A stretch of 64,000 nt of DNA from Nocardia sp. BSTN01 (GTDB lineage Bacteria > Actinomycetota > Actinomycetes > Mycobacteriales > Mycobacteriaceae), in contig NZ_JADKYP010000021.1 in assembly GCF_015354405.1 (NCBI RefSeq), positions 41,784 to 105,783 on the forward strand, written 5' to 3'. The translations under genes were made by a program, and so were the position numbers. The notes under the pieces are model-generated. The model ran no database searches. It worked only from the letters and a program-made list of their open reading frames with translations, and had not been told where the DNA came from. Shown one piece after another: positions 8,630 through 16,871 of the stretch (positions are counted from its first letter, which is position 1; each line of letters opens with the position of its first letter).

Positions 8630-8651
8630 GCATCGATTACGCATCGATTGC
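8630..8651 (+). promoter_or_regulatory. 11-bp tandem repeat operator, lipocalin-photolyase promoter
   Basis: Two direct repeats, GCATCGATTAC and GCATCGATTGC, abut with an exact 11-bp period. A plausible -10 hexamer TAGGAT lies at 8654-8659, directly after the second copy, about 45 nt before the lipocalin GTG. The same layout occurs at 16008-16029 and 16162-16183. Eleven-bp direct repeats are the known binding architecture of Thermus CarH. I infer that the adjacent CarH-like regulator binds here. Confidence 0.75.
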
Positions 8652-8704
8652 TGTAGGATCGTCAGTGTCATCGAACCCATGCTCATCGAACGGAGGAGTC
8701 GCAG

Positions 8705-9409
8705 GTGCTCGAACATCGTTCGAAGGTAGATCGGCCCGGTGGCTTCGACGGGAAGGTGGCGGGAGCGCTGACCGGCGCCCTCCGCCGCGTGACCGCGTTC
8801 GCTGCGGCAGCGATGCGCCCGGCCCGGCTGGCAGGTGTGGCCGTCGCGGCGATGGTCGTGTTCGGAGCCGTCGCGGCGCCCGCCGGTGCGAGTCCGGCGG
8901 CCGGTCCGGCTCCCGTTCCCGCGCTGGATCTGAGCCGTTATGTCGGAACGTGGTACCAGGTCGCCGCAGTTCCTCAGTATTTCAATCTCGTCTGCGCCCG
9001 CGATACGCGCGCCGAATACGCGGCACTGCCGAACGGTGATGTGTCGGTGCACAATTCGTGCACCACGTGGTCGGGTGCGAACAACGAGATCCAGGGTGCG
9101 GCGCGCGCGGTCGATCCGGTGACGGGAGCGCAATTGCGTGTGGCGTTCCCGGGAGTCCCGACGCAGGAAAGCCTGGACGGTCCGCCCAACTATGTCGTGA
9201 CCGCACTCGGGCCGGACTACTCCTGGGCCCTCGTCACAGACCCCTACCGGATCTCCGGATTCGTGCTCTCCCGCACGCCCGCACTGGATGCGGATCAGTG
9301 GAACCGCGTCGTCGCGGCGATCGTGGCCGCCGGGGAGCAGCCCTGCCTGTACCTGACCTCGCCGGTGACCGGTGGGCGTGGCGACATCACCCCGCTGTGC
9401 CGGCTGTGA
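8705..9409 (+). CDS. blc: Lipocalin (Blc-like), secreted or membrane-anchored
   Basis: The 234-residue protein has an N-terminal hydrophobic segment at about residues 38-62 (RPARLAGVAVAAMVVFGAVA). The lipocalin signature LSRYVGTWYQVAAVP follows, then a beta-barrel of normal length (NGDVSVHNSC; NYVVTALGPDYSWALV). Bacterial lipocalins bind hydrophobic ligands at the envelope and are often light- or stress-induced alongside photolyase. GTG 8705 is preceded by GGAGGAG with 6 nt spacing. The signal segment starts unusually late, so a later start inside the first 35 codons is possible. Photolyase follows after 47 nt on the same strand. Confidence 0.85.
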   Translation: MLEHRSKVDRPGGFDGKVAGALTGALRRVTAFAAAAMRPARLAGVAVAAMVVFGAVAAPAGASPAAGPAPVPALDLSRYVGTWYQVAAVPQYFNLVCARDTRAEYAALPNGDVSVHNSCTTWSGANNEIQGAARAVDPVTGAQLRVAFPGVPTQESLDGPPNYVVTALGPDYSWALVTDPYRISGFVLSRTPALDADQWNRVVAAIVAAGEQPCLYLTSPVTGGRGDITPLCRL

Positions 9410-9456
9410 GCCCGAGTACGAGCCATGGCAAGTCCGGTGAGTGGAGGTGAGAAGCG

Positions 9457-10779
9457 ATGGGTGTGGCGGTAGCTCTGTTCACTCGTGATCTACGGGTTCA
9501 CGACAATCCGATGCTGACCGCGGCGCAGCGTGCCGGAGATGCGGTGGTTCCACTGTTCATCCTCGACGAATCGTTGGTCACCGGCGCGGAGGCCGCACCC
9601 AACCGGGTGCGATTCCTCGCCGCGGCGCTGGACGAACTCGACGGCGAATTGCGCACACGCGGTGGGCATCTCGTTCTACGGCGCGGCAAGGTTGTCGACG
9701 AGGTCGAACGGATCGTCGCCCAGACGCAGGCGGAGTCGGTCCACCTCGCGGCCGAAGTCAGCTATTACGGCAAACGACGCGAGTCGGCCCTGCGTGACAG
9801 GCTCGAACCGCACGGTTGCCAGGTGCATACGCACGCTGCCACCGTGACCAGTGTGGACCTCGATGCGATCGAGCCGAGCACCGGACGCGATCATTTCGCG
9901 ATCTTCACGCCGTACTTCCGGCGCTGGGAAAGCGCCCGCCATCGGCGTCCCCTGCCGCCGCCCGCAGACCTCGAGGTGCCGCGCCTGGACGGCGAGCAAC
10001 CGGGTCTCGACAAACTCCGCACCGTGCGGTCCTCACCGGACCTGCGCGTCGGCGGCGAGACGACCGGGCGAAAGATGTTGCGCCGCTGGTTGTCCGATCC
10101 GGTCACCGCCTATGACGATGCCAACGACGATCTCGCCGCCGATGCCACCTCACATCTGTCGCCGTATTTGCATTTCGGATGCCTGTCGGCCGCGGAGGTG
10201 GTGTCGCGTCTGGACATGTCGGACCCGGGCGCGCACAGTTTCGCCCGGCAACTGGCCTGGCGCGACTTTCATCATCAGGTGCTGGCGGCCCGCCCCGCGG
10301 CGGCGTGGTCCGATTACCGCTCGGGCCCGGTCGAGATCCGCGAGGATGAGCAGGCCTTCGAGGCGTGGACGCACGGTCGCACCGGTTTCCCGATCGTCGA
10401 CGCGCCGATGCGCCAGCTGCGTGACGAAGGGTGGATGCCGGGGCGCGCGCGGCTGATCACCGCATCGTTTCTGGCCAAAACGCTGCGGCTGGATTGGCGA
10501 ATCGGCGCAGCCCAGTTCCGGTACTGGCTGGTCGACGGTGATGTGGCGAACAACCAGATGAACTGGCAGTGGGTCGCGGGCACCGGAACCGACACCCGCC
10601 CCAATCGCATGCTCAATCCACTGCGGCAAGCGCACCGTTTCGATCCGGAGGGTGAGTACGTCCGCCGCTGGCTACCCGAACTCGCCCACCTGTCCGGCGC
10701 GGCGGTGCACCGCCCGTGGCGCGAGGACATCGACGATGCGACCTATCCGGCGCCGATCGTGGAAGTGCCCGGCATGTAA
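9457..10779 (+). CDS. phrB: Deoxyribodipyrimidine photolyase
   Basis: This enzyme repairs UV-induced cyclobutane pyrimidine dimers with blue light. The 440-residue protein has the N-terminal photolyase antenna domain (VALFTRDLRVHDNP). The C-terminal FAD domain shows the class I signatures SPYLHFGCLS, LAWRDF, WTHGRTGFPIVDA and NNQMNWQWVAGTGTD. Length and motifs are complete, so it should be active. A GGAGG lies upstream of ATG 9457. It stands in the lipocalin-photolyase-epimerase run under the 11-bp-repeat promoter, as in other LitR/CarH-controlled photoprotection clusters. Confidence 0.95.
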   Translation: MGVAVALFTRDLRVHDNPMLTAAQRAGDAVVPLFILDESLVTGAEAAPNRVRFLAAALDELDGELRTRGGHLVLRRGKVVDEVERIVAQTQAESVHLAAEVSYYGKRRESALRDRLEPHGCQVHTHAATVTSVDLDAIEPSTGRDHFAIFTPYFRRWESARHRRPLPPPADLEVPRLDGEQPGLDKLRTVRSSPDLRVGGETTGRKMLRRWLSDPVTAYDDANDDLAADATSHLSPYLHFGCLSAAEVVSRLDMSDPGAHSFARQLAWRDFHHQVLAARPAAAWSDYRSGPVEIREDEQAFEAWTHGRTGFPIVDAPMRQLRDEGWMPGRARLITASFLAKTLRLDWRIGAAQFRYWLVDGDVANNQMNWQWVAGTGTDTRPNRMLNPLRQAHRFDPEGEYVRRWLPELAHLSGAAVHRPWREDIDDATYPAPIVEVPGM

Positions 10780-10803
10780 TCGATGCGGTGATCAGGAGAC
10801 GGT

Positions 10804-12276
10804 ATGCGATGTGTGGTGTTCGGTGCGACCGGCTACATCGGCGGCCGCTTGGTGCCCGAGCTACTGGCCGCGGGCCACGAGGTGCGGGTGCTGGCCCGCA
10901 CACCGGCCAAACTCGATGACGCCGCCTGGCGCGACAGCGTGGAAGTCCTGCGCGGTGATGTGCTCTGCGCCGACGATGTGGCCGCGGCCTGCGCCGAGGC
11001 GGACGTGCTCTATTACCTGGTGCATTCGCTGACGCGAACCGATTTCGACGATGTCGACCGCCGCGCGGCGACATTGGTGGCCGAGCAGGCGGCGCGGGCG
11101 GGGATACGCCGGATCGTGTATCTGGGCGGCATCGTTCCGCCGGGTCAGCGACTGTCGCGGCACCTGTCCTCCCGTGCCGAGGTCGGGCGAATCCTGCTGG
11201 CGGGATCGGTTCCGGTGATAGCGATGCAGGCCGCGGTGATCATCGGATCCGGTTCGGCCAGTTTCGAAATGCTGCGGTATCTCACCGAACGGCTGCCGGT
11301 GATGGTCACGCCGCGGTGGGTGCGCAACCGCATCCAGCCGATCGCGGTGCGCGATGTGCTGTACTACCTGACGCGGGCGGCCGAACTACCGCCGGATGTG
11401 CGCGGCGCCTTCGATATCGGCGGCCCGGATGTGCTCACCTACGAACAGATGATGCGTGACTACGCCGAAGTGGCGCGGCTGCCTCGGCGCGTAATCGTCC
11501 CGGTCCCGGTGCTCACGCCGTGGCTGTCGGCGCAATGGGTCGATCTCGTCACCCCGGTGCCGAAGGCGATCGCGGTGCCGCTGATGGAATCGCTGGTCAA
11601 CGACGTTGTCTGCGAAGACCACGCGATCGCCGAGCGCATCCCCGACCCGGCGCGCGGATTGATCGACTACCGCACCGCGGTCGAACTGGCGTTGACGCGC
11701 ATTCGCGACCTCGACGTTCCCACCCGCTGGTCGGACGCCGACCAGCTCGGTCGTGAACCGTCGTCGCCGCTGCCCACCGATCCCGCGTGGTCGGGCGGTT
11801 CCCTCTATGTCGATGTGCGAGAACGCCACACCCGCGCCGATCCGGCGACGCTGTGGGCGGTGATCGAATCCATCGGCGGCGAATACGGCTGGTATTCGTT
11901 TCCGCTGGCGTGGTCGTTGCGCGGCTGGATCGACCGGCTGGCCGGCGGCGCCGGATTGCGCCGGGGAAGAAGGGATCCGCATCGGCTGCACGCCGGAGAG
12001 GCGCTGGACTGGTGGCGAGTGGAACGCATCGAGCGACCGCGCATCCTTGTGTTGCGTGCGGAAATGCGGGTGCCGGGGCGGGCGTGGCTGGAGCTCCGCG
12101 TGGACTCCGCCGCGCGGGGCACGGTCTACCGTCAGCGGGCCGTCTTCGACCCGCACGGCCTGGCCGGTCACCTCTACTGGAAGGCCATCGCTCCCTTCCA
12201 CGCGCTCATCTTCGGCGGAATGACCCGTAATATCACCGGAGCGGCGGAAGAGGCTGTGTCCCAGCCGGTTTCATAG
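10804..12276 (+). CDS. NAD(P)-binding epimerase-like protein with DUF2867 domain
   Basis: The 490-residue protein starts with an atypical/extended SDR domain (VVFGATGYIGGRLVPELLAAGH, residues 3-24) running to about residue 290. It ends in a DUF2867-type SRPBCC-like domain (EYGWYSFPLAWSLRGWIDRL; VYRQRAVFDPHGLAGHLYWKAI). This two-domain family recurs in light-regulated photolyase/litR clusters, but its reaction is unknown. ATG 10804 is preceded by AGGAGACGGT, and photolyase ends 24 nt upstream, so the two are probably co-transcribed. Its last 44 nt overlap the oppositely oriented crtB 3' end. Confidence 0.85.
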   Translation: MRCVVFGATGYIGGRLVPELLAAGHEVRVLARTPAKLDDAAWRDSVEVLRGDVLCADDVAAACAEADVLYYLVHSLTRTDFDDVDRRAATLVAEQAARAGIRRIVYLGGIVPPGQRLSRHLSSRAEVGRILLAGSVPVIAMQAAVIIGSGSASFEMLRYLTERLPVMVTPRWVRNRIQPIAVRDVLYYLTRAAELPPDVRGAFDIGGPDVLTYEQMMRDYAEVARLPRRVIVPVPVLTPWLSAQWVDLVTPVPKAIAVPLMESLVNDVVCEDHAIAERIPDPARGLIDYRTAVELALTRIRDLDVPTRWSDADQLGREPSSPLPTDPAWSGGSLYVDVRERHTRADPATLWAVIESIGGEYGWYSFPLAWSLRGWIDRLAGGAGLRRGRRDPHRLHAGEALDWWRVERIERPRILVLRAEMRVPGRAWLELRVDSAARGTVYRQRAVFDPHGLAGHLYWKAIAPFHALIFGGMTRNITGAAEEAVSQPVS

Positions 12277-13204
12277 CGCCGCCGACGCGACTGCGAGACC
12301 AGACGGCAGCGGCGAGACCTCGGGTTCCCACCGCGGCGCGTCGTGGAATCCCGACGCGGGCACGATGAACGAAGATGTCGAAGTCCAGGCTCTCGATACG
12401 ATCCAGGATTTCCGAATAGAGGGTGAGCGCGGCGGCGACGCACGGCCGCGACCGCGGGTCGAGCAGGGCGATACCGGCACGGGCATAGTCGTAGATGCCG
12501 CGAGTGTGGGAGTGCTGGGTGATCAGGGCACGCCGGACTCGGGCGTCGGTGCGGCGGTGCGCCTGGCACCACAGCAACAGATCCCGGTCGACGCCGTGGG
12601 CGGCCAGTTCGTCCGCCGGCAGATAGACCCGGTCCCGGACCAGGTCCTCGTCCACATCGCGCAGAAAGTTGGTCAGCTGGAAGGCTTTTCCGAGCGCGGC
12701 GGCGTACGGGGCGGCCTCGTCCACCGGGCACACCGTGCCCAGCACCGGTAGCACCTGTAATCCGATGACCTCGGCGGAACCGTAGACGTAGCGGTCCAGC
12801 GCGCGCCGATCCGGATAGTCGGTAACCGTGAGATCCATGCGCATCGACTCCAGGAACGAGTCGAACAGCGACGCAGCGATGCGGTAGGAGTGTGCCGTGT
12901 GCAGGACGGCCGGGAGGACCGCGTCGGCATCGGCGTCCTCGGTGGTGAACTGCGCGGCCAGCGCGTCCAGTCGCGCCGCGCGTTCGGAGATCGGGCGGCG
13001 CGGGTCGATGTCGTCGAGGAGGTCGTCGGCGCGGCGGGCGAAGCCGTAGAGCGCGTGGATCGCCGGACGCTGATCGGGGGCGAGTAACCGGGTGGCGAGG
13101 AAGAAGGTCTTGCCATGGCGCGCGTTGAGGGTGCGACAGGCGCGATAGGACCGCTGCAGCTGGGGATCGGCGCGGCCGTTGTCGAGAAAGGCGATGGGGG
13201 ACAT
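12233..13204 (-). CDS. crtB: Phytoene synthase (squalene/phytoene synthase family)
   Basis: CrtB condenses two GGPP into phytoene, the first committed carotenoid step. The 323-residue protein shows both aspartate-rich Mg-binding motifs, RADDLLDDID at residues 58-67 and FLRDVDEDLVRDRVYLP in the second half. The basic Pro-rich C-terminal tail of about 40 residues looks non-conserved. It reads across the stop of the convergent epimerase gene by 44 nt, so the stop may have moved. ATG 13204 lies 10 nt after the crtI stop; its ribosome site (GGAAA) is weak, which suggests translational coupling. Confidence 0.92.
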   Translation of the reverse strand: MSPIAFLDNGRADPQLQRSYRACRTLNARHGKTFFLATRLLAPDQRPAIHALYGFARRADDLLDDIDPRRPISERAARLDALAAQFTTEDADADAVLPAVLHTAHSYRIAASLFDSFLESMRMDLTVTDYPDRRALDRYVYGSAEVIGLQVLPVLGTVCPVDEAAPYAAALGKAFQLTNFLRDVDEDLVRDRVYLPADELAAHGVDRDLLLWCQAHRRTDARVRRALITQHSHTRGIYDYARAGIALLDPRSRPCVAAALTLYSEILDRIESLDFDIFVHRARVGIPRRAAVGTRGLAAAVWSRSRVGGAMKPAGTQPLPPLR

Positions 13205-13214
13205 GAGTTTCCGA

Positions 13215-14753
13215 TCAGCGAATGATGGCGGCGGTCGAAGTGGAAAGGGCGGACGCGCGTCGGCGTGCGGGCTGTGCGGAAGGCATCGGTCCGGTGACGC
13301 GGTCCGCGGCGAGCCGGCCGGAAATCAGGACAGGAGGTATGCCGACACCGGGGACGGTGCTGCCGCCCGCCAGCACCACGTTCTCGAGTCCGCGGATCAT
13401 GTTGGCCGGGCGGAAGGGGCCGGTCTGGGTGACGGTGTGGGCCAATGCGAAGGGGCTGCCTGCCAGCATGCCGCGCCGCGCCCAGTCGGCGGGCGTAGTG
13501 ATGTGGAGCAGCCAGGGATCGGTCAGTGGGATCGGCAAGCGATCCTGAACGGTGGTCAGAACTTCCTGCGCGTAGGCGGGGCCGAAGCGGTCCCAATTGA
13601 TCGGTCCCCGTACGGCATTCGGTACCGGCGCGAGGATGTAGAGCAGGTCGCGTCCGGGTGGGGCCAGGCTCGGGTCACCCGCGGTGGGCCTGGTGACCAG
13701 CAGCGACGGATCTGTCATGACGCTGCCGCGAGCGATGATGTCGTCGAAGGCTTCGTCCCAGGCGCGGCCGAAGAGCAGATGGTGGTGCGCGGCCCGGGGC
13801 ATCGCCTCGCAGCCGACGTGCAGCACGACCGCGGACGGTGCCGCTGTGGGACGCAGCGGACGGCGCGGGGAATGGCCCGTCAGGCGGTAGGTGTCGGACA
13901 ACTCGGTGGTGAGCACGACCGCATCGCAGGGGATGCGCTCGCCGGTGTCGGTGACGATCGTGCGGATCCGGGATCCGGTGCGGTCCAGGCTCGCCACGGC
14001 GGTGTCGTAGCGGATCTCGACGCCGGCTTCGTGCGCCGCCGCGGCGAGGGCGTCGGGTAGCGCTCGCATCCCGCCGCGCGGGAACCAGACGCCGGCGATC
14101 GTGTCCATATAGGCGATCACCGCGTATGCCGCTATCGCTCGGCTGGGCGCGACGCCGGCATACAGGGATTGAAAGGTGAACAGCCGCCGCAGTTCCGGAT
14201 CGTCGATGTGCTGTGCGACCGCGCGGTCCCAGCGACGGAATCCTCCCATTGCCGCCAGCCGGCCGAGCGAGGGACGCAGCGCCGAGAACGGCGAATCGAA
14301 ATTCGCCCCGATGAACGAGTCGAACTCTGTCCGGTAGAGCTGGATCAGCCACGCGCGCAATCGCCGGTATCCCGCCGCCTGGCCGGCTCCGGCGAACTCG
14401 GTGATCGCCGCGGCCATGCGTTCGGCGTCGCTGTGGACCTCGAGCTGGCGTCCGTCGGCGAAATGGGCCCGATAGGCCGGATCCACCGGCACCAACGAGA
14501 GGCGGTCGTCCATCCGCTCACCGACCGCGGCGAACGTCTCCTCGACCAGGTGTGGCATCGTCAGCACGGTCGGGCCGGTGTCGAGGCGGTAGCCGTCCAC
14601 ATCGACGCGACCGGTGCGGCCACCGGGGACCGAATCACGTTCCAGCACGGTGACTGTGCGGCCGCGGCCGGCCAGGTGCAGCGCCGCGGACAGTCCGGCC
14701 AGCCCGGCTCCGACTACGACGACGCGGTTGCTGAGACCGATGGTCGTGCGCAT
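13215..14753 (-). CDS. crtI: Phytoene desaturase
   Basis: CrtI is an FAD enzyme that introduces conjugated double bonds into phytoene, giving lycopene or a similar acyclic carotene. The 512-residue protein has the dinucleotide motif VVVGAGLAGLSAALHLAGRG at residues 12-31 and PGGRTG soon after. The carotenoid-desaturase C-terminal signature NVVLAGGSTVPGVGIPPVLI is also present. ATG 14753 is read from an AGGAGGAAT ribosome site that overlaps the crtE stop codon, so crtE and crtI are coupled. No cyclase gene (crtY/crtL type) is visible in the window, so the local pathway would end at an acyclic product. Confidence 0.95.
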   Translation of the reverse strand: MRTTIGLSNRVVVVGAGLAGLSAALHLAGRGRTVTVLERDSVPGGRTGRVDVDGYRLDTGPTVLTMPHLVEETFAAVGERMDDRLSLVPVDPAYRAHFADGRQLEVHSDAERMAAAITEFAGAGQAAGYRRLRAWLIQLYRTEFDSFIGANFDSPFSALRPSLGRLAAMGGFRRWDRAVAQHIDDPELRRLFTFQSLYAGVAPSRAIAAYAVIAYMDTIAGVWFPRGGMRALPDALAAAAHEAGVEIRYDTAVASLDRTGSRIRTIVTDTGERIPCDAVVLTTELSDTYRLTGHSPRRPLRPTAAPSAVVLHVGCEAMPRAAHHHLLFGRAWDEAFDDIIARGSVMTDPSLLVTRPTAGDPSLAPPGRDLLYILAPVPNAVRGPINWDRFGPAYAQEVLTTVQDRLPIPLTDPWLLHITTPADWARRGMLAGSPFALAHTVTQTGPFRPANMIRGLENVVLAGGSTVPGVGIPPVLISGRLAADRVTGPMPSAQPARRRASALSTSTAAIIR

Positions 14754-14764
14754 GAGATTCCTCC

Positions 14765-15892
14765 TCAGGGGTGGCGGGTGACACAGATGAGCCCCATGCC
14801 GTCGAGTACGCGGCGCATCGGTTCGGGCAGGCTCGCACTCTCGGCCGCGTGCCGCGCCTCGCCGATGCGGTCGCTGATCATCGCCTCGATCCGGGCGGGC
14901 GCTCCGGAGGCGGTGATCACAGCGCGCAATCTGTCGGTGGCGCCGGCATCGACGACCGGTGCCGACAGCAGGGTGTCGAGTTCGCTGCGGGCGGCGGGTT
15001 CGGCGAGTTGCCGGGCGGCGATCACCACGGTGGTCGCCTTGCGCTGAGTCAGGTCTCCGTCACCGGGTTTGCCTGTGGCATCGACGCTTCCGAAGACTCC
15101 CAGCAGGTCGTCGCGCATCTGGAACGCCTCGCCCACCGCGCGTCCATACCGGCTCAGCGCCGACAGGGTCGGCTCGTCGCATCCGGCCATCGCCGCGCCG
15201 AGTTCGAGTGGCCGGCGCACGGTGTAGTTGCCGGATTTCGCCCGTGCCAGCGCCAGTACCTGCCCGAAATCCGGTTCGGTGCGGACGTCGTTGAGCAGAT
15301 CGCCGAACTGCCCCACCGCCAGCTCGATACGCATCGCGTCGAAGCGGGGCCACACGCGGTAGAGGCAATCGGGGCGAATTCCGCTGTCGCGCAGCATCTT
15401 ATCCGCCCAGACCAGGCAGATATCGCCGAGAAGCACGGCCGCCGAGTCGCCGAAACGAGCGGCGTCGCCGGGCATTCGACGATCCCGGTGCGCGTCTGCG
15501 AAGGCGACGTGCCCGGTGGGTGCGCCGCGGCGCAGCGCCGACTCGTCCATCACATCGTCCTGGATCAACGCGAAGGCGTGGACCAGTTCCAGCGCGGCGG
15601 CGGCTCGCAGCGCGGCGGCATCCGGGGCCTCGCCACACAACCAGCCGATGTACATGAACGTCGATCGCAGGCATTTGCCGCCTGCCACGTATCGGCGTGC
15701 GATGTCGTCGACCGCGATCCCGTGAACGGCGCCGATCCGGTTCTCGCGCAGGAAGGTGGCCAGTTCGGTCAGCACTCGATCCTGCACCGCGGCGCGCCAC
15801 CGTGCGACACCATCCGCCACGTTCACCGGGTGATCGGCCAGAATCGTTGCGGGGGAACACAATCGGCGTGAATTGTCGATGGTGACGCTCAC
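14765..15892 (-). CDS. crtE: Geranylgeranyl diphosphate synthase
   Basis: This trans-isoprenyl diphosphate synthase supplies GGPP for CrtB. It has the first aspartate-rich motif QDDVMD, preceded by ELVHAFAL, and the second DD motif MRDDLLGVFG. The lysine/arginine IPP-binding segment GGKCLRSTFMY is also present. I prefer GTG 15892, because GAGGAG lies 5 nt upstream; the GTG two codons earlier (15898) overlaps that ribosome site. It is the first gene of the crtEIB operon. A promoter with an 11-bp tandem repeat lies about 115 nt upstream. Confidence 0.94.
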   Translation of the reverse strand: MSVTIDNSRRLCSPATILADHPVNVADGVARWRAAVQDRVLTELATFLRENRIGAVHGIAVDDIARRYVAGGKCLRSTFMYIGWLCGEAPDAAALRAAAALELVHAFALIQDDVMDESALRRGAPTGHVAFADAHRDRRMPGDAARFGDSAAVLLGDICLVWADKMLRDSGIRPDCLYRVWPRFDAMRIELAVGQFGDLLNDVRTEPDFGQVLALARAKSGNYTVRRPLELGAAMAGCDEPTLSALSRYGRAVGEAFQMRDDLLGVFGSVDATGKPGDGDLTQRKATTVVIAARQLAEPAARSELDTLLSAPVVDAGATDRLRAVITASGAPARIEAMISDRIGEARHAAESASLPEPMRRVLDGMGLICVTRHP

Positions 15893-16007
15893 GTCCACTC
15901 CTCGGTTCGGCGGTACGGGTGCCGGCTGGGTCTGCGAGGCGGGGATCGGGACCGCGTATTGCGGCCCGCCTGGGGATCCTCCCTCGACGTCCGAACCCCA
16001 GGCTACC

Positions 16008-16029
16008 GCAAACGATGCATAAATGATGC
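16008..16029 (-). promoter_or_regulatory. 11-bp tandem repeat operator, crtEIB promoter
   Basis: Read on the minus strand, GCATCATTTAT and GCATCGTTTGC follow one another with an 11-bp period. They are followed by a candidate -10, TAGCCT (plus-strand 16000-16005), 7 nt after the second GCATCG, exactly as in the lipocalin promoter. The untranslated leader to crtE would be about 100 nt. The shared layout with 8630-8651 and 16162-16183 argues for a common regulator. Confidence 0.75.
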
Positions 16030-16161
16030 AGTGAAAGCTGTATCGATCTGCCGAGGCTGATTGTGTATCGCGCAGCCGGGGCGAGCATGGTTGATCGACT
16101 AGCGCGAGGTAGGCGCGGTTCGCAGGTTGCCACCGCGATCAGTTGAAGCCAAGGGCAAATT

Positions 16162-16183
16162 GCATCGTTTATGCATCGAATTT
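16162..16183 (+). promoter_or_regulatory. 11-bp tandem repeat operator, promoter of secreted protein gene
   Basis: GCATCGTTTAT and GCATCGAATTT are direct repeats with an 11-bp period; TATTCT at 16188-16193 is the likely -10 box. The site faces the secreted-protein gene at 16225 and lies back to back with the crtE operator 130 bp away. The 15899-16224 gap therefore holds two divergent promoters with matched repeats and no other gene. Confidence 0.72.
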
Positions 16184-16224
16184 CGGGTATTCTGGCTGAG
16201 ACGAACCAATCAGAGGAGGCCCTC

Positions 16225-16722
16225 ATGTCTCGTTCTTCCGCGCGTCGCGCGCTGTTCGCTCTCGTCTCCGGCGGCGGTATCGCATTGACCTCGGCCGCGT
16301 TGCCGGCCGCGCCGGCCCAAGCCGACTCCACCAGTTGCCCGGCGCCGGGCGCCACATCGGTCGCCGATACGGGCGCCGATGCCGCGTGTTCGGCCACCAG
16401 TACCGGCGGGAGCGCGGCTGCCGCCTACGGCATCAACGGTACGGCTTCCGCCGACGCGGGGCCGACGAGCTTGTCGCTGGCCATCGCACAAGGCGGTGGC
16501 ACCGCGCGGTCCGCCTCGGGGCCGTGGTCGGGGCCCGCGGCGATCGCGGTCGGTTCCGGCGCGACCGCCGACCTGTCCGGGGTCCGGCCGGGTCTGGCCA
16601 TCGGCATCGCAGGACCGGGCGCCACGGTCACCGTCTCCGGCGTCGGGACCCCGGAATGTACCGGCGGCCCGGGCTTCGCGGGCGATTTCCAGACCTTCCA
16701 GGGCTGCCTGTCGATGCGGTGA
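16225..16722 (+). CDS. Secreted Ala/Gly-rich protein of unknown function
   Basis: The 165-residue protein has a clear Sec signal peptide (SRSSARRALFALVSGGGIAL, cleavage after PAQA at about residue 34). The mature part is small, Ser/Gly/Ala-rich and turn-rich, with four cysteines (SCPAPGA, AACSAT, ECTGG, GCLSM). I recognise no catalytic motif. ATG 16225 is chosen over an in-frame ATG at 16171 because AGGAGG lies 5 nt upstream and the upstream codons overlap the promoter. Its promoter carries the same tandem repeat as the carotenoid and photolyase promoters, so it is probably light-induced; a role in binding or packaging pigment at the envelope is speculation. Confidence 0.8.
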   Translation: MSRSSARRALFALVSGGGIALTSAALPAAPAQADSTSCPAPGATSVADTGADAACSATSTGGSAAAAYGINGTASADAGPTSLSLAIAQGGGTARSASGPWSGPAAIAVGSGATADLSGVRPGLAIGIAGPGATVTVSGVGTPECTGGPGFAGDFQTFQGCLSMR

Positions 16723-16871
16723 CCGCGCCTCTCCACGCCGCGGTCCTCGTGCCGGTTCCGCGCGGGTGTGGGTGGTCGGGTGATCCGGCGTGACAGCGGC
16801 GCAAGTGCGAGCGATCGGGATCTCGGCGCGTAGTCTCGAACGCGGCAACCCGCCGGCGTCTGTGTCTGGTT

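Noticed and set aside
16008-16183. The repeats around 16008 and 16162 considered as one large inverted repeat
   Set aside because: They are 130 bp apart and each is a separate direct repeat pointing to its own promoter; the symmetry simply reflects divergent genes.
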